In this document: piece by piece, positions 15,160 through 16,827 of the stretch
Position numbering within the stretch: position 1 is the stretch's first letter
Layout of the letters: every line of letters starts with the position of its first letter
From: JABDDM01 sp038240295
GTDB taxonomy: Bacteria; Bacteroidota; Ignavibacteria; Palsa-1295
Length of the DNA stretch: 16,827 bases
Direction of reading: 5' to 3'
NCBI GenBank assembly: GCA_038240295.1
Contig: JBBSDW010000069.1
Coordinates: forward strand, 1 to 16,827
Translations under genes and position numbers: made by a program
The notes under the pieces: generated by a model
Database searches by the model: none
The model's input: the letters and a program-made list of their open reading frames with translations, nothing else
Told to the model about the DNA's origin: nothing

Positions 15160-15195
15160 CTCTTTCTCCGTTTAAGACTATTTCTCCGTTAAGGA
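15160..15195 (-). promoter_or_regulatory. Tandem 18-bp duplication carrying the ribosome binding site of the T9SS gene
   Basis: Two adjacent 18-bp units (15160-15177 and 15178-15195) match at 15 positions. On the minus strand each contains ACGGAGAAA, so a GGAG Shine-Dalgarno-like core is present twice; the nearer one is about 10 bases from the ATG at 15155. This is the clearest ribosome binding site in the window. Confidence 0.6.
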
Positions 15196-15260
15196 CAAAA
15201 AAATCAAAAATCGACCAACTCTCACGTCCATGTGGAACGAAGCAGAGATCGAATGATTCA

Positions 15261-15323
15261 TCCCCAACTAAGAACTAAGAACTAAGAACTAAGAACTAAG
15301 AACTAAGAACTAAGAACTAAGAA
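15261..15323 (+). repeat. Heptamer array (CTAAGAA x8), right arm of inverted pair
   Basis: TCCCCAA (15261-15267) is followed by eight perfect copies of CTAAGAA (15268-15323). The last copy ends one base before the stop codon of the next minus-strand gene. It is the inverse of the array at 14385-14427, including the boundary, which reads TTGGGGA from the opposite strand. Perfect identity among the copies points to recent expansion. Confidence 0.95.
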
Positions 15324-15324
15324 C

Positions 15325-16395
15325 TCATTTAACGTCAATGACAGTCGTATTCGAATCAATATCAAGCTTGGGTGCTTTTGGAATCGCACGGTGCTCGCGG
15401 CCCGGTTCGAGGTGGACGGTGCCGCCGCGCATAACGTTGATCGGCGAGCGATAGGCCGTGACGTATCGAACAACCTCTTCCGGCACCGTCTCGATATCGA
15501 CTTGTAATTTCATCGTACTCGTATCGCGATACCCTGCGCGAACAACCTCTCCATTTTCAACGATCGCATAGCCCTTCCCTCCCCCTTTGTAGCCACTGAG
15601 TGCGACGTTTGCAGAAAGACCCTCGAGATAATCAATATGAGCGGGCGCATCGGAATACACTCCTGTTACGACGATCGAATCTTCGTGTTGACTTTTCGCA
15701 TAGATCGATGCAACAGTCATTTTTCGCTCGATGGGAATCTCGGTGGCGGTCGATGCTCCAAAGAGGCTTCCGGTCGGTGATGCTGCCGCACCAACTGCTC
15801 CAAAGCCTTGCTCCAAAAGCTGCTGCATACGAAGCGAGTCGGAGATGGATAGCATGGCGTGGACGAAATCGTAATCGGCATCGGGACCGAGACTGTTCTG
15901 ATGAAACTGCGCGAGGTTTTCGAAATGCTTTACCTGACCATCAGTGCCCACCGTAAATCGGAGCGTCTGTCCGAGAAACTGCGCGCGCGGAAGTGTGCGA
16001 ATGTCATGCAGCTTCGTCTTCATGTCGTCGTCGCTGTTCGAACTGAAGGCGAAAAATTCTTCTTTGCTGCGGCCATCGCCAAGGATGATCCGCGTGCGAA
16101 AGGAATCGAGTACGATCGAGAACATCGCCGATCCGTCGGGATTGACCTTGTCGATGGTCTCCGTAAAATCATAATCGGTAAGCCGCGTGCTGGGCCGCAC
16201 TTCATCGTTATCGACCTGCGGAAAGTGCATCGTGATCTTGAGCACTTCATTTATCGTCAAGCGATTGATCGCCCCCTGCTTGAATGTAAGATGGACGATC
16301 GGGCGGTGATCGATGGCATTCGAAAATGAAGTCAGCACTCCGCCGATTACCGTCAAGCTTACGACAAGCAGCGAAAATTTTATCGATCGATTCAT
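15325..16395 (-). CDS. Exported protein of unknown function
   Basis: 356 residues from ATG 16395, which gives a good Sec signal peptide (MNRSIKFSLLVVSLTVIGG, cleavage after SNA near 27). An ATG 39 bp upstream would lengthen it with a hydrophilic tail and overlap the NUDIX gene, so I do not use it. The mature part looks all-beta: LTINEVLKITMHFPQV, then VNPDGSAMFSIVLDSF, TLRFTVGTDGQVKHFE and, near the end, MKLQVDIETVPEEVV. Stretches of the type TxxGxVxxF recall bacterial domains of unknown function, but I cannot name one confidently. There is no lipobox or sorting domain, so it is probably periplasmic. It starts 7 bp after the NUDIX stop and is likely co-translated with it. No function is assigned. 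Confidence 0.85.
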   Translation of the reverse strand: MNRSIKFSLLVVSLTVIGGVLTSFSNAIDHRPIVHLTFKQGAINRLTINEVLKITMHFPQVDNDEVRPSTRLTDYDFTETIDKVNPDGSAMFSIVLDSFRTRIILGDGRSKEEFFAFSSNSDDDMKTKLHDIRTLPRAQFLGQTLRFTVGTDGQVKHFENLAQFHQNSLGPDADYDFVHAMLSISDSLRMQQLLEQGFGAVGAAASPTGSLFGASTATEIPIERKMTVASIYAKSQHEDSIVVTGVYSDAPAHIDYLEGLSANVALSGYKGGGKGYAIVENGEVVRAGYRDTSTMKLQVDIETVPEEVVRYVTAYRSPINVMRGGTVHLEPGREHRAIPKAPKLDIDSNTTVIDVK

Positions 16396-16402
16396 GTAAC
16401 CG

Positions 16403-16827
16403 TTATTTATCTTCAAATTTCTTGCGTTGCGCATAAAGCGAATAAACCGCCAGCGTCATTCCATCCCAAATTTCATTTCTGCCGATCATCGCCTCCAATT
16501 CCTCACAAGAGATCAGCCGTTCCTCAAATTCTTCCGAGGCTTCCGGTTGCGAGCCGATGCGCGTCACATTTCTCGCGATGAATACTTCGCAGAGTTCATC
16601 GGTAGCGCCGTTCATCGGATTGAAGTGACCGATCGAGATCAACTCTCCCGCAATAAGTCCAGCCTCCTCCCGCAATTCTTCGCGAGCTGCGACTTCAAGC
16701 GTCGTGCCTGGCTTCACACCGCCTCCCGTAAACTCAAGCGATTCGCGCTGATTCAAGTATCGGAATTGATTGAGCAGAAGCAACCGGCCGTCCGCCATTT
16801 CAGGAACAACCACGACCGATCCCGGAG
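16403..16827 (-). CDS. NUDIX hydrolase, ADP-ribose pyrophosphatase-like (5' end beyond window)
   Basis: About 141 C-terminal residues are visible; the frame continues past the window edge (PGSVVVVPEMADGRLLLLNQ is normal internal sequence, so the apparent GTG at 16813 is not the start). The NUDIX box spans GGGVKPGTTLEVAAREEL and continues REEAGL. The catalytic metal ligands Glu46, Glu49 and Glu50 (numbered from that GTG) are kept. The first box Glu is Thr37 and the usual Arg is Glu45, deviations seen in some ADP-ribose pyrophosphatases. The preceding LNQFRY and the later FNPMNGATDE, with a Glu-rich helix, favour an ADP-ribose or nucleotide-sugar hydrolase over MutT. It probably recycles ADP-ribose, but the substrate is not certain. 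Confidence 0.9.
   Translation of the reverse strand, partial: PGSVVVVPEMADGRLLLLNQFRYLNQRESLEFTGGGVKPGTTLEVAAREELREEAGLIAGELISIGHFNPMNGATDELCEVFIARNVTRIGSQPEASEEFEERLISCEELEAMIGRNEIWDGMTLAVYSLYAQRKKFEDK

Noticed and set aside
15268..15323. Tandem heptamers as a CRISPR array
   Set aside because: The units are 7 bp with no spacers, and no cas gene is in the window.
15325..16434. Longer start at 16434 for the exported protein
   Set aside because: It overlaps the NUDIX gene and buries the signal peptide that begins at ATG 16395.

Overview
The window looks like a chromosomal stretch of a bacterium from the Bacteroidota/Chlorobiota (FCB) side of the tree, perhaps near Ignavibacteria or Kapaibacteria. 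The evidence is two proteins with type IX secretion (T9SS) type-A C-terminal sorting domains, a Bacteroidota-style lipoprotein with an LEA-2-like domain, weak or absent Shine-Dalgarno sequences, and moderate GC (about half, by eye). The lineage is an inference; no rRNA gene is present. Gene density is high and all protein genes except ruvA lie on the minus strand. TGA is used as an ordinary stop.

Layout. 1-4431: alanine dehydrogenase (cut by the window edge), an M16 zinc protease, and a secreted M28 carboxypeptidase of the glutamate carboxypeptidase II type. 4432-4497 is a divergent intergenic region with a perfect 14-bp palindrome, followed by ruvA on the plus strand. 5272-5987: a small two-helix membrane protein not previously delimited by ORF length, and a YoeB-type toxin/antitoxin pair whose toxin reading frame is broken. 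6050-8457: ispH, cmk and an LEA-like lipoprotein. 8551-8706: tRNA-Asp(GTC) with a strong terminator. 8876-9938: remains of a secreted T9SS protein, now in three reading frames. 9940-10869: an HTH (XRE) protein fused to a long pentapeptide-repeat helix. 10870-11258: a nearly 400-bp stretch with no convincing gene. 11259-14309: a tldD-pmbA pair whose TldD carries a Tat signal. 14385-15323: a second T9SS cargo gene, with an in-frame TGA inside its signal peptide, enclosed by two inverted arrays of the heptamer CTAAGAA/TTCTTAG. 15325-16827: a secreted protein of unknown function translationally close to a NUDIX hydrolase that runs off the window.

How it fits together. Most of the window is housekeeping: amino-acid metabolism, isoprenoid synthesis, nucleotide metabolism, recombination and proteolysis (four metalloprotease-type genes). 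Between these lie accessory elements that appear to be decaying or mobile: a disrupted toxin, a truncated and frameshifted secreted protein, and a T9SS gene with a premature stop inside a repeat-flanked cassette. The most unusual structure is that cassette: both heptamer arrays end on the gene-facing side in the same TTGGGGA boundary, in inverted orientation. I did not find a convincing new defence or biosynthetic system.
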